Assembly: GCF_026262505.1 (NCBI RefSeq)
Contig: NW_026529249.1
Coordinates: forward strand, 1 to 64,000
Direction: 5' to 3'
Origin: Trichomonas vaginalis G3
Lineage: Eukaryota > Parabasalia > Trichomonadida > Trichomonadidae
Length of the DNA stretch: 64,000 nt
A program made the translations under genes and the position numbers. Below are positions 19,447 through 30,617 of the stretch, in pieces. Position 1 is the stretch's first letter. Each line of letters starts with the position of its first letter. The notes beneath the pieces are model-generated. The model was given only the letters and a program-made list of their open reading frames with translations, was not told where the DNA came from and did not search any database.

Positions 19447-21374
19447 TTCATATGGGTAAAAATATAGAATAGTTGGATTTATGTGTCATAATAGAACCCA
19501 CTCGTACCAAGCTTTACTTTCTTCCTGACTGAGTTTTTAACTCTTCTTTTTCCTTCATTGCCACTACTTTCACTAGATGAAGTTACTTCTTCACTACTTT
19601 CACTTTGTTCTACTCTTCTTCTTTGGTGTCGCTTTTGGTAACTTGCCCTCTGCTTCAAGTTGTTGCATCTTTGCCTCATGTTCACCTAGTATGTTGTAAA
19701 TTTCCCATGTCCTTTTTGCCTTTGGGCTCTGGTCGCCCATCTCAGGTAACCTATATCCTAGAAAGATTTTGTCATAGTTTGTATTTGAGTCTTCGCGTAT
19801 TGTTTGCATGACTCTTTCCTGAGTTTCCGGTTCAAGCTCTTCAAACAGAGCTTGTCCATATGGAATAAGCTCGTTTCCAAATATATGTTTTTGTAGCCAT
19901 TCTGGTTTTCTTTCCATGTTACCAATAATATCTTTTGTGAATGGGAAAGCTTTTACCCAATGTTTCAGTCTTGCGTCATTTATTTCTGTAGTTGGTTTTA
20001 TTTTGTCAAGGAACATGTTTTTCAATACTAACATTTCATTTGGTACTGTCCATTTGAGTTTTCTTAAATATTCATCCTTCTCGGTTCATTGTCTGCAAAG
20101 TAAGTTTTTATGACATTTTGTAAACTTTCGTTTGCAAGGTCATGTACAATAGGTTCTCTTCCTTCTCTCTCCCTAACTTTCTTTCTAAACTCTTCACCAA
20201 ATATACCATCTCTATGGTTCTGTGTAGTTCTTTGAGATAAATGTTCTAGAACGTCAGGTGTTATATTTCCATCAGCCATGTTCATTTCATACTGGTTCAA
20301 AAATATCTGCATGTTTATATCTTTCAATGGCATTAAAGCCGCGCTGAAAATACCAGCTATATCTGGTTCACCATTCACTTCCATTGCGTCTACAACTTCT
20401 TGGAATTGTGGTTGTAAGTTTATGAACCACCTATCCGGATTAGCTTTATGACCCCATCTCATTGTAGTTCCATAGTCTGCAGAAACAAAAGTAGGTTTGT
20501 TTCCATATTGGTTAGGTTCTGAATGAACTTTAAACAATGTTTCATTTCTATATGTTTTGGTGAAATTTAACCTTTTATTTTCACCGAGTTCAGCCAAAGA
20601 TTGAACGTTATATGGTCGTAAGTAAAAAGGATTGTTGTATTTGCGTACACTTTCTTTCAGTTCTTCCATTCTATGCTGAATATTTTCATCTGATGTTGGA
20701 GTCTTTTGTATGTCGGTGAACATTTTTCGATATTCTTCTACTATGTCAGCCGAATTTTTCTTAGACTCTTGGAAAGATTCCATATTCTCCGCATACTCTT
20801 GTTGAGGGTCAAGATTTTTCGGCTGTTCCAAATCTTCATCTAGTTCTGTGAAGTTAGTTTCCAAAGGAGGGACTTGTTCGTTTCCTTCAGGCTCTTCTAG
20901 CTGTTGTTGCTGAACTATTTCTTCCATGTCTGGTTGTATCTGAACTTCTTCCTGTTGAGTTTCTTGTACCTCATCTGGTGGCATTTCATATATTCCGAGA
21001 CCGTTTTTAACAAGTTCCCTATCTAAGTCATCCGGACTCATAAACCTTTCTTCTTTCGTTCCGTCTCTATTTTTTACGCGTTTCATGAAGAGAGTTGAAT
21101 TATCATTTAGCTCTGACACCAAATATCTCGGAGTAAATTCATTCATGTCATTTGGATGATATGCTATTAAATCATATCCCTTAGCGAGCTTGTATTTTCC
21201 AGGTTTGAAATTATATCCCATTTGGTGCTGAACCATAAAGCTAAATAGGTTCGGGTCAGTATTTCCTTCCTTGAACTTTCTAATAGCTTCTTTATATCTG
21301 TCACTAAAGTCAAGAGTATCTGGGTAACCATAATCTTCCTTAAGCATTTTTAAGAATTCTTGGTTTCCTTGTTC

Positions 21375-23392
21375 TGTTGCATGCTAAGTTCGGTCAACGA
21401 TAGGAATTGAGGGGAAATTAATCATCGAGGAAGTACGATTATGTAAAGTAAAAAATGTTGTGGGATTTTTAATATTGTATATAATTTTATAATAAAATTT
21501 TTGTGAGACATTTTAAGAAGCACATATAATTTTTTGAATTTAAAAATTAAAGTAGTGTTGAATGAATTTATTGATTAATTTAATACGGATATTTCTCAAA
21601 ATTAATCAAAAATAGGTTTTCAGAGAACTTTTGAGATATCTTTTCAAAATGTCTTTTTGAAAATATATAAGTATTATATCAAATTGAAAAAAGGTATTTA
21701 TCAAAATTCTAAATTCTTAATAAAAAATAACTTTTCAGAGGATTGTGATTTTGAAAGCATGAGTAATAAGTAAAAAATATCTACGATTTTAATGAGGGAA
21801 TTGTTCCTTATGAGGTATACATTATAACTATATACCTCATAAGGAACAATTCCCTCTTGATAGCTGGGAAACTTTCTCTGAATAACTTATCATTTGGAGA
21901 AAGTTTCCCAGCTATCTATTAGAAACTAAAGGCTGTGAGGCACTAATATATAATCAGTGCCTCATAGCCTTTAGTTTCTTATTAAAAACGAGAAAACTTG
22001 TTCGAAATGATAAACAATTTCGAACAAGTTTTCTCGTTTTAAGGAGGGAATTGTTCCTTATGAGGTATACAGTATGAATATATAACTCATAAGGAACAAT
22101 TCCCTCTTGATAGCTGGGAAACTTTCTCTGAATAACTTATCATTTGGACAGAAAAAGTGACACTTTACATGGCAAAAAATAGAGCCTTACTTTTGAGATA
22201 CTTGAGATTGAAACTGAATCTTATGAGGCGGTGATCTTGAATCACTACCTCATAAGGTTCAGTTTCATATAAAATTTGTTGCAATTTGTTATTCTTTTGC
22301 AATTATTTCTTATAAGATTTTACATCTTTTAGCGGGGAATGTTTGTTATCATGTATATATTATAAATATCTACACGATAACGAACATTCCTCGCTAAATT
22401 GCTGAGAAACTTTGAGGAAATGTCGAACAATTTCCTCAAAGTTTCTCAGATTTATATAGATCACTAGAGTCCCCTAGGCACTGATTCTGGTTCAGTACCT
22501 AGGAGGCTCTAGTTCTCTAACGAACTGATAAAATGTTTTTAAATTTTTGGATATTGCTACCTGTGAAGCACTGACTTCAAGTCAGTACCTCACAGGTAGC
22601 AATTACATTGAAAGATGGGAGAAACTTTGTCCGAATGTTAAACTATTCGGACAAAGTTTCTCACATTTGTAGTGGAGATGGAAGGCTTTGAGGTATATTG
22701 TATTAATATATACCCCAAAGCCTTCCATCTCCACTTGAAAGTGTCCAAACTTTGGGTTAATACTTTGCAATTAACCCAAAGTTTGGACACTTTCTAGAAG
22801 GAATTGGAGGGTAAGAGATATACGTTCATATGGTATATCTCTTACCCTCCAATTCCTTCTTAAAATGGGAGAAACTTTGTCCGAATGTTAAACTATTCGG
22901 ACAAAGTTTCTCCCATTTTTTGAAGGAATTGGAGGCTATGAGATACTGATGCAATGTCAGTAACTCATGGCTTCCAATTCCTTCCTAAAACTCATAAAAG
23001 TGGACATTACATGCATATAAAATTTGACATGTAAAGTCCACTTTTTGTGAGCGGGGATTTGACTCCGTCAAATCCCCTTTTTCGTTTACGAGAAAGCCAA
23101 ATTCTCTCAAAAAGTTAAGTAGGACCAATTTTTTATAAAAAAAATCCAATTTCATTATGAATGTTAATTAATTTATATAATTATTGAATAAAAAATTTTC
23201 TTTGAGATTATGAAAAGTTCTTTGAAAAGTTATTTTTTCTCATTTTTAAATATTGTATTAGCCTATTTATTTATAATCCAAATTAAATAACTTTAAATTC
23301 AATATTTAAAGAATAATTTTGAAGGAATTGAGTTACTTCCCCCGACGATAAAATTGAGAGGTTTACATTTTGACCGAACTTAGCATGCAACA
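21375..23392. mobile_element. TIR DNA transposon, 4-bp TSD, carrying a hairpin array
   Basis: Inserted in the large coiled-coil gene of Maverick A. Perfect 23-bp inverted ends begin TGTTGCATGCTAAGTTCGGT. The target duplication is GTTC at 21371-21374 and 23393-23396; copy B shows the empty site with a single GTTC. A subterminal motif ATC(G/A)TCG(A/G)GG(G)AAGTA recurs 40-60 bp inside each end. No transposase frame is visible, so it is probably non-autonomous. About 1.3 kb of the interior is hairpins; the rest is AT-rich. TGT ends with 4-bp duplications recall Ginger-type elements, but that is only a hint. The element at 55729-56461 is a relative. Confidence 0.85.
21794..23080. repeat. array of ~19 abutting hairpins
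   Basis: Perfect or near-perfect inverted repeats of about 50-68 bp follow one another with only a few bases between them. Examples: 21794-21856 (26-bp arms), 21859-21917 (20-bp arms), 21920-21979, 21987-22037, 22331-22398, 22401-22450, 22553-22602, 22670-22734, 22736-22795, 22864-22918, 22922-22985 and 23051-23080. Three tip classes recur: alpha (GAGGTATA...TATACCTC), beta (around GAATNGTTTANCATT, either orientation) and gamma (GCACTGA...TCAGTAC). Stems differ between hairpins yet stay complementary. No coding potential. Confidence 0.9.
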
Positions 23393-24831
23393 GTTCTCTA
23401 CTTCTTTTATGTCCTTGCTCTGTTTGTGGTTGTTGTTGTGCTGGTTTTGGTTGTGGTGCTGGATTTTGAACTGTTGGTTGCTGTGCTGGATTTTGAACTG
23501 TTGGTTTTGGTTGTTGTTGTGGTGCTGGATTTTGAACTGTTGGTTGTTGTGTTGGTTGTTGTGTTGGTTTTGGTGCATGCCTGTGTCTGTGTCCATGTGA
23601 CGATGTAAATGTTTTAGGTAGTCCTGGTGCAGGTGCTTCTCTTGGAGGGTTTGGTGGTATATAAGTTCCACCAGCTGGCACATATGTTCCATCTGCAGCA
23701 TAATGTCCTACCTGACTTTTCGTTCTTAAGAAAGCATTTACTAGGTCTGTTTTGGTCTGTTGTAACTCTTTTTCTTGACTTTCCACAACAGTTGCTCTAA
23801 CGGCGTCATAGGCACTTTGAACTGCCTGTCTCGTTGCTGCATCTGTTATTTTCGTCATATTTTGTGCTACTTCTTTAACTCTTTGTCGAAACCTTCAGAC
23901 TTCAGTTTCTTTCCAGATGAGAAGTCGTTCACTAGTTTCACCTTACTATGAAGAGCTTCGAAGGCATTCTTAAAGTCAGCATTCATTAAAGCTTCATTTG
24001 AACTGTCTTCATCCGCTTGTATTTTTGTCCTTATTGACCCTATAAGTTGGGCTGCTTTAGCGTTGGCTTGGGCATCTAACCAGTCATTATTAGCTTTTAT
24101 ATATTCTGCGCTTTTCATTGCCTTTTGCATGGCGCGTCGTTATTTTTACTTTCTTGTGCTAAGTTTTCATACTGTACGGTTTGGTTTTGCAACTGTAAAA
24201 GTTTTTCTGCCTTTACATTTGCTTCAACTTCTTTTTTATACTCATCGCTATCCATATATGTCTTCAGGGCTTTTTGTTTTATCTCTTCATCTTTCAGTAC
24301 TTTATATTGAGTAGTATGGTTTTTCAAATTTATGACATCTTGTTCCATTTTTGCTACTTCTGCTGCTTTTTCTGACACTTTTTTCGCATATTCCTCTGTA
24401 CTTAGTTCTTTCAGTTGTTCTTCTTTCTTCTTTTTCTCTACGTTTAACTCATTGAGTTTCTTTGTGTGTCTGTCATATTCTAGTTTCTTTTCGTTTTCAC
24501 TTATTTGTTTCTGTATGTCTATGTTTGACTTTTTGACATCTGTTATTTGATTTTTGAGTGAACTCAAATTCATTTGACTTTGAGGGTTATAAGCTGTTCC
24601 GTCTGCAGCTCCACCATAGCCTGCCATTTTCGCTAAAAGTGCCGCTCTTAAACCTCCACTCTGTGCACCAATAACTCGGTTTAAAAGCATAGGGTTGCTT
24701 GACATTTGTTGCAACATAGTGGGGTCATTCATCATTTGTTGTTGCAACTGTTGTTGTGGTGTCAGTTTTACTATTGGATGTTTCAATGCTCTCTTCCTCT
24801 TACGTATATTCTTACGTAGCTTACGTGGCAT

Positions 24832-25261
24832 TTTAAGTGAAGTTAAAAAGCGGTTTTTGACAGATGTTTATATGACACTTTTTGTTCAGCACAAAAAACT
24901 ACTCGGTCAAAGTGTTGTCAGTTTTGTAAAATAACCGTCCTATCTCATTCTATAAGGGAAAAGGCTTCTCAAAGTATACTTCCTTGGAACGCCTGTAACT
25001 TTTCCTGTAGCGACGATAGACCCTTACTTGTCCGGACAAAGTTATACTATTTTGAGTGCTCTAAAAAAAGTCAACAGCGACGACTCTCAAAAACCGTTGT
25101 GTAAAAAGTTTTACCGTTGGACAAAAAAGTATATATAGAAAACAAAAAACGTTTATAGTTCATTCAATATTTGAGATGGAACGGTTTTCCAACGGAACTA
25201 TTAAATAAAATAAAAAAATAGAGGGGGTTCCGTTGACGAAAACGGTTTATTAAACTTTTCT
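24832..25261. promoter_or_regulatory. right-end control region with YAACGG cluster
   Basis: No gene. It lies between the divergent starts of the large coiled-coil gene and the right-end gene. 25090-25250 holds about six CAACGG/CCGTTG or AACGG motifs (near 25096, 25113, 25178, 25191, 25230, 25241). These match the consensus bound by Myb-type factors, which trichomonads use for gene control. The same block occurs inverted in element C (about 63466-63880). Myb binding is an inference from the motif only. Confidence 0.5.
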
Positions 25262-26283
25262 ATGAGTAGTCCGAAAAAAAACAGTTCATTTTTCATAATG
25301 TACGCGTCTCGAACAGTGAAGCCCAATTCAATAGAATACTATCTCGAAAAACAAGAAGCTGACACTGCTATTCAGTCTTTAATACAGAACCAAGCTCAGG
25401 AGAACTCAAAAGACTCCCAATTCAAATCGACATCCAATTCGAAGCAATTAAAACTTGACTCGAATGTTTTAAAACCACAGCCCGCACGAACAAATACAGC
25501 TCTAAGAATAGACCAAAGAATACCGAACAAAGAGTTGAGGTCAAGATTGAAATTACAATCGGATGAGTATTTTTCCCTTAACAACCAGGGAAATACTCCA
25601 TATAACCGTATCTACACAAATACCGTTAAAGAAACAATAACGGCATACACAAAACTCTGTCAATTGGTCCCCAACCAGGACCAATTGACGGACATTATAT
25701 GTTCCTACCTTCCCATATTTGCTGAGTGTGTGGAAGGTAGGACATTGTTACAAGCTTGCTTACGTATGCCACCAAATCTCCGTCAACAATTTGCTCAAAT
25801 TGTACATGAATTTAAAGCTTTTAACAACGGATACGATGAAGATGAAGTAGCAGATGAATTTGGGGAAGAAAAAACATTTTTCCCTCATATAATACGCGGC
25901 AAACAGTATTTCCTACTAATGAATTTCACAACTATTGTGTCGTTCATTTAATTGTTGTGGATATGCCCACAGGTGAAGACATTCTCAGTGGTGACTTCAT
26001 CGAAGTCTGTATCAATACAGAATTGGGAGAAGATGAGTTGCACAAATTCTCCTACGTCGAACATATATTCAAACCAGCACACCAACTCTTTATCGAAACT
26101 GAAATAACACTCACACAAAATATGTCCATCTCATTTAAATCCAAATCAGGACGTCCATACAGAATTTGGATGAACTACGTCCTCCTCCACTACGCCGACG
26201 ATGACGAAGAAGAGGAAGAAGAGGAGGAGGAAGAAGAAGAGTCCTCCGAATTCACACCAGAAGACGAACAATTTTCCGAATAA
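25262..26283 (+). pseudogene. right-end gene, MSSPKKNSSFF family (copy A)
   Basis: Starts MSSPKKNSSFFIM, identical to the start of the gene in element C (63462, minus), although the middles differ strongly. The C-terminal region is a compact domain followed by a very acidic tail (poly-Asp/Glu), also seen in element C. The last codons run into the terminal repeat. Appears lightly broken. Function unknown; a variable virion surface or DNA-mimic role would be a guess. Confidence 0.5.
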
Positions 26284-26409
26284 AAACTTCATTTATACTA
26301 AACATCTTCGGGGCTAGAGGGCACGAAGTGCCTGGAAGCCCTCCGAATATAAACTTCATTTATACTAAACATCTTCAGGGCTAGAAGGGGCGCAGCCCCT
26401 GGAAGCCCC
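26284..26409. repeat. terminal repeat of Maverick A, two tandem units
   Basis: Two copies of a ~68-bp unit: ACTTCATTTATACTAAACAT, CTTC(G/A)GGGCTAGA and a small hairpin GGCACGAAGTGCC (GGGGCGCAGCCCC in the outer unit). The same unit, inverted, starts elements B (31501) and C (62006). Defines the right end of copy A. Confidence 0.8.
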
Positions 26410-26600
26410 TCATACCTGACCTAAAGTGAAAACAATTTTCCAAATTGACTTCCTTAAATTGATTACTTGTTTTCCCAGCATGTTTACATATTCAGAATTA
26501 ATCATGCAAAATCTATAGCAAAGATTTCAATATATCCATATATATATGCATTTAGAAAAGCAAAGTGAGGGTGTAAAAATTAGATCTTAGCAAAGATTTC
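26410..26600. other. host flank between Maverick A and the MULE
   Basis: About 190 bp of AT-rich sequence with no gene or clear motif. It is the host DNA just left of the MULE insertion site. Confidence 0.6.
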
Positions 26601-26609
26601 AAGATATAC

Positions 26610-26733
26610 GGGCGCGTAAAGGGTTGGCGTCCTAAGGCGTCCTGATGTAAACTATTCAATTTTTGAGAAGTTTACACCATAATTGAATAGTTTATGGCGT
26701 CCTGAGAGGAGATTTCAATGGGTATGGCGTCCT
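26610..26733 (+). repeat. left terminal inverted repeat of the MULE
   Basis: Begins GGGCGCGTAAAGGGTTGGCG and contains four GGCGTCCT repeats at 26625-26730, plus an internal inverted pair TGTAAACTATTCAAT / AATTGAATAGTTTA. The right counterpart is 58120-58245. Between this end and the transposase (26734-27473) the sequence is AT-rich without a gene, apart from three short GCGATCA/ACGATC motifs at 27217-27265. Confidence 0.8.
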
Positions 26734-27473
26734 AACAAAAATAGAAGAAAATGATTTTTTCTCGATTTTTCTAGAAATTGAATTTTTTAAAAAAGAAAAA
26801 AATCAAAACGTATACATTCAAGAAAGACTATAAATGAAGATTTTTCTATTTTTTTTTTCATTCTAAAACATCTTTTTTTGGATAATTTTTTTAATAAATA
26901 TGTAAGAAAGATTGAAGAAAAAGTAAATTTACTTTAAGAAAATTTGTTTTACATGATGTAAGACCCATAACAACTATAAATATTCAATTATTTAAAATAA
27001 AAAAAGAAAAACAGATTAAATGTATCTCACATCAAAATCCATTGACCTAAGGATGTTAAGTTTCTGTTTTTAAAAGTTGATATTTTTTTTTTAATTTTAA
27101 GAAAATTAATAGCATGTTATTAGACAATAGGAGTGTAATGATATTGACTAAACAGAAATGAGAGAATAGAGATATAATTTTGATAAGCAATATTGCGCAC
27201 AAATTCTGAAGTAAAATCGCGATCAATAATTGAAAATTACGATCATGTACTGAAAAATGACGATCGAATTGAATGAATAGAATTATATCTAAGAAAAAAT
27301 AAATTGTATTTAGAAGATGAACAAAGAAAGGTGTATGCTAAAAATCATTTAACAATAAATGGAAATAAAACGAAATTGTTAAAAGAAAAAAATGAAAATT
27401 GTTAAATAATATATTATTTTTTAGTCATAAGAATAAAAATATAGTAGTTATAAAAGGAATTAGACTTCATATA

Positions 27474-29726
27474 TCAATTCTTTTTCTCTGTAGATGTGGA
27501 ACGTTTGCTTTTCGATCTCTTTCGATGAACTTGAAAATATAAGTTATTATCGCTGAGAATCCTTTCCGAAATAGGAGCTTTACGTTTAGGAGGATTGTCG
27601 GATGAATTTTGTTTTTTATTGTTTGATTTTGTTGTTATGGAAGATTTTTTCTTATTTTTTTCAGAATTTTGCTTGCTATTAACTGAAACTTGTTTTGACG
27701 GCCCAACAATAGCATTTGTAGTAGGAAGAATTCCCAATAACGAGCGCATTTTCGATAATTGTTTTTCAATATGATCAAGAAGGTCCAGCTTATGTTCTAG
27801 ATTACTAGACATTTGATTTGTAGAAGGATGGTTTTGATTTTCTGGTTCTAAATCTGTAGAGTCTGCAATATTTGAATTTTCGGAGCGAATTGGAGCATCT
27901 GAACCTTGATTTGTATCGGCTTGCTCAAAATTAGTTTGAATTGGAGTGGATGAATTAAAATCTGGATGATTTAATGTTTCATTAAATAATGCCATAATTT
28001 TTTCTCTTTTTTCATTAATAAACTTAGTGATCATTGTATCTTTATCTGTTAGATCGATCGATTTGAGTATATCTGCATCATGAACTGGAATATTTTCGAA
28101 CAATGAACTCGATTCTATGGAACCATATGGAGAAATCTCGTTCTGAGCCAAAGAAAGATCACTTACGTTGTATTGTTTGATAGAAAAAATTGTTTTCTCA
28201 AGTTCTTTTTGAAAGCAGTCAAGAATATAATTTTTGTAGCTATCAGTGATAACGGTTTTTATATGGCGCTCGATCTTCTGGTTATTTTTGATGGCGTTAT
28301 ATTTATCTAATTGGATTTGAGATATCTTCTTAATAGCTTCATAAATGTTTGGATGTTTTAACGAAGAAAATTCTGAATGCATACTCTCGAGGCAATCATT
28401 AGTGAATATTGCAGTTGCATTATTATATTGAGATATTAAATTGTAGTGCGGCAACCAAACTTTGTTGAAATAATCAATATAATCTTTGATCGAATCAACT
28501 TTATTTTGATTAATTATATGCATTGTAAGTACAAATTCTTCATGAGACATGAATGGAGTAATAGAATATAGCTTAAATAAAGAATTTTGTAAAGTATTGA
28601 AATTTTTTGTATAAAGTGCTACAAGTTTCCTGTGTAAAGCTTGTTTGAAATGAAATAGGCATCCAATTATACGGACTTTAGGGAAAATTTGTTGAAGTGC
28701 CTCTATCATTCCCTTTTCAAAATCACAATGAATTTGAATTAGCTTTGAAAATTGAATACCCTTGACAGTAAAAATATATTCAAATGCCTTCTTATAAGAT
28801 TCAAATGTGCGGTTTTTCATGAATATAAATAAAAGTGGTAGATATTGATTTGTTGAAGGTTCACAAATCATAATTGTTAGCATCTGTCCTTTTTGAAAAT
28901 GTTTTGGTGTAATTTTAAAAGTTCCATCGCAAAATAAATCTGTGGCTTCTTTTGCAAATTGAATTGCCTTCTCAAAACCAAAAAACATCGTCTCACAATT
29001 TGCTTGAAAATCATGGCCAATGAAAAACTGCTCGCCATTTATTAAACAAAAATTAGCAATTTCATCGTCTGTAATTTTTTCTCCAACAGAAAATTTTCTG
29101 GACTTATTATAAACTTCCCTGACCAATGAATCTTTAATTAATGGGTTTTCATCAGTACCAACAGCAAGTTCTGTCATAAATTTTTTAATCTGCTGAAAAG
29201 TGCCGTTGTCTTCAGAAAATTTTGCCATTGCCTTATTGTATATTTCTGTCAGAGTCATTGATTTATGAAGATCATTTTTTTCATTTTGTAACTTTTTAAA
29301 TTGTCTGCATTCGGGTATATGTTCCTTTTGTAAATCTTCGGAAACTGAACTGTTCTCAATTTTAACTAAATAACGTGCTTGACAAGAATGATCGATGCAA
29401 CGGTAGTAACGTTCAATATTATTTGAATTAATAATATTTGTATGATCATGCGAATAAAGCATATCTTTGCGAACAATTGTATCAGGATATTTTCCAGTAA
29501 CTGCGGGAATATTTTTAACTGCAATATAACTAAAATATCTTCTGACAGCTTTAGATTCATTTTCGGCGTATTTAATATTAAAATATTGAAGAACTTGTTT
29601 GATTATATTCGTTTTTTCATCTCTCGATGTTGATTTTTGGTATTTATCAGATTGTTCCCTGATAAATATTTTATTTTCGTCTGTAAAGTTTGCTCTTTTT
29701 TGATTAAATATAGATGATTTTCCCAT
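27474..29726 (-). CDS. MULE transposase, 750 aa
   Basis: Apparently intact. N-terminus: a FLYWCH/WRKY-GCM1-like zinc finger with C110, C115, H136 and C140. Core: MULE DDE domain with CDGTFKI (D267), HCDFEKGM (D335), the family's CLFHF motif (C356, H359) and NDCLESMHSEF (E447). C-terminus: a short helical segment (LLDHIEKQLSKMRSLLGIL) and Lys/Arg-rich nuclear-targeting-like clusters. It cuts and rejoins the element's ends, consistent with the 9-bp duplication. The start is preceded by ATCATTTCATTTTTTA, which fits the trichomonad initiator TCAYWY a few bases before ATG. Confidence 0.9.
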   Translation of the reverse strand: MGKSSIFNQKRANFTDENKIFIREQSDKYQKSTSRDEKTNIIKQVLQYFNIKYAENESKAVRRYFSYIAVKNIPAVTGKYPDTIVRKDMLYSHDHTNIINSNNIERYYRCIDHSCQARYLVKIENSSVSEDLQKEHIPECRQFKKLQNEKNDLHKSMTLTEIYNKAMAKFSEDNGTFQQIKKFMTELAVGTDENPLIKDSLVREVYNKSRKFSVGEKITDDEIANFCLINGEQFFIGHDFQANCETMFFGFEKAIQFAKEATDLFCDGTFKITPKHFQKGQMLTIMICEPSTNQYLPLLFIFMKNRTFESYKKAFEYIFTVKGIQFSKLIQIHCDFEKGMIEALQQIFPKVRIIGCLFHFKQALHRKLVALYTKNFNTLQNSLFKLYSITPFMSHEEFVLTMHIINQNKVDSIKDYIDYFNKVWLPHYNLISQYNNATAIFTNDCLESMHSEFSSLKHPNIYEAIKKISQIQLDKYNAIKNNQKIERHIKTVITDSYKNYILDCFQKELEKTIFSIKQYNVSDLSLAQNEISPYGSIESSSLFENIPVHDADILKSIDLTDKDTMITKFINEKREKIMALFNETLNHPDFNSSTPIQTNFEQADTNQGSDAPIRSENSNIADSTDLEPENQNHPSTNQMSSNLEHKLDLLDHIEKQLSKMRSLLGILPTTNAIVGPSKQVSVNSKQNSEKNKKKSSITTKSNNKKQNSSDNPPKRKAPISERILSDNNLYFQVHRKRSKSKRSTSTEKKN

Positions 29727-30227
29727 TAAAAAATGAAATGATGCAAAATTTACGAAAACCGTTCGAAAATTGAATCAAAAATGAAAAGTAATACTTAAAT
29801 GAGGAATTCTTTGAGATATTGGTCTTAGATTGAATGTAGCGTCATTCTTATATAGAATATATATTCATATCATCGGAAATATGATAAAAAACATATAATA
29901 AATGTCAAAAAAGTGAACAAATAAGCAAAGATATTTTTTAAAAAACAATGAAAAGTAATACTTAAATGAGGAATTCTTTGAGATATTGGTCTTAGATTGA
30001 ATGTAGCGTCATTCTTATATAGAATATATATTCATATCATCGGAAATATGATAAAAAGCATATAATAAATGTCAAAAAAGTGAACAAATAAGCAAAGATA
30101 TTTTTTAAAAAACAATGAAAAGTAATACTTAAATGAGGAATTCTTTGAGATATTGGTCTTAGATTGAATGTAGCGTCACAAATTTCACAAATATAATTTA
30201 CTATACAATTTTATTCATTTTTTTAAA
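29727..30227. promoter_or_regulatory. divergent promoter region with ~167-bp tandem repeats
   Basis: Intergenic region between the transposase (minus) and the second MULE gene (plus). 29781-30179 is a tandem repeat of period 166-168 bp, about 2.4 copies, beginning ATGAAAAGTAATACTTAAAT. Initiator-like TCATTT motifs sit close to both start codons (minus near 29738; plus at 30213-30220, TTCATTTTTT). The repeats may tune expression of both genes. Confidence 0.65.
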
Positions 30228-30581
30228 ATGGCTGACGACAGTCTGTATCAACTAACTCAACTAGTCAAGCATAATGATTATTCTTCGGATTCATTAAATC
30301 AACTTTATCAATGCATAAGTACAATGACAGAAAGATCAATTGGATGCTTGAATTGGGATAAATTTTTCAAAAAAATCACAGTGACTGATGAAGTTCTTTT
30401 ACATTTTTTAGCATCCGTTTTAAACATTGAAAAGATATCAGAATGTTTCAAGGATTCTATTTTTTATCACAATATTAATCTTGAAAAATTCAGTAATTTA
30501 ACTGAAACAGAACAACAAACAATTTTAAATTCCTACAAAGCGGATAAATTTACATATTACATAATGTGCTCACAAATTGTA
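30228..30581 (+). pseudogene. second MULE gene, 5' part (split by mariner)
   Basis: Codes for MADDSLYQLTQLVKHND... and runs in frame to V118, where a mariner-like element entered at a TA. Removing the inserted element and one TA joins V118 directly to KSNWNNLSQTL at 56718 in the same frame, giving a 368-aa protein. Leu/Ile/Asn-rich and helical, suggesting an all-alpha or HEAT-like repeat fold; no family recognised. It lies head to head with the transposase inside the MULE ends, so it is an accessory or captured gene. An initiator-like TCATTTTTT lies 7-14 bp before ATG. Frames on both sides are clean, so the split is recent. Confidence 0.75.
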
Positions 30582-30617
30582 CCCAGATTTTCCTTACTTT
30601 TACCATTCCCCATGTAA

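Larger units (their letters stand above)
19480..24831 (-). pseudogene. large coiled-coil virion-like gene (copy A, interrupted)
   Basis: Counterpart of the whole 1102-aa gene at 52015-55323. Includes the basic start MPRKLRKNIRKRKRALK, Gln-rich segment, long coiled coil, His-rich patch and a repeated PTVQNPAPQ segment whose copy number differs from copy B. A 2018-bp DNA transposon (21375-23392) sits inside it, next to the repeated segment. Broken in addition to this insertion. Confidence 0.8.
1..26409 (+). mobile_element. Maverick/Polinton copy A (partial, broken)
   Basis: Virus-like DNA element of the Maverick/Polinton class, entering from the left window edge and ending in a terminal repeat near 26409. 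Parts in order are methyltransferase, small proteins, fibre, integrase, capsid-like proteins, repeat-rich accessory block, ATPase, helicase, capsid genes, a large coiled-coil gene and a right-end gene. It is broken, with roughly two dozen breaks, and carries a 2.0-kb DNA transposon in its large coiled-coil gene. By eye it is very similar to copy B, so both look young in evolutionary terms. Family assignment rests on the co-occurrence of rve integrase, A32-type ATPase and jelly-roll capsid genes. Confidence 0.9.

Noticed and set aside
21375-23392. Hairpin insertion as a solo LTR
   Set aside because: TG...CA ends would fit, but the ends are long inverted repeats, not direct ones, and the interior is hairpins with no primer-binding or polypurine signals.
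26320-26409. GGCACGAAGTGCC hairpin as a transcription terminator
   Set aside because: It recurs only at Maverick ends as part of the terminal unit, so an end-recognition role is more likely.
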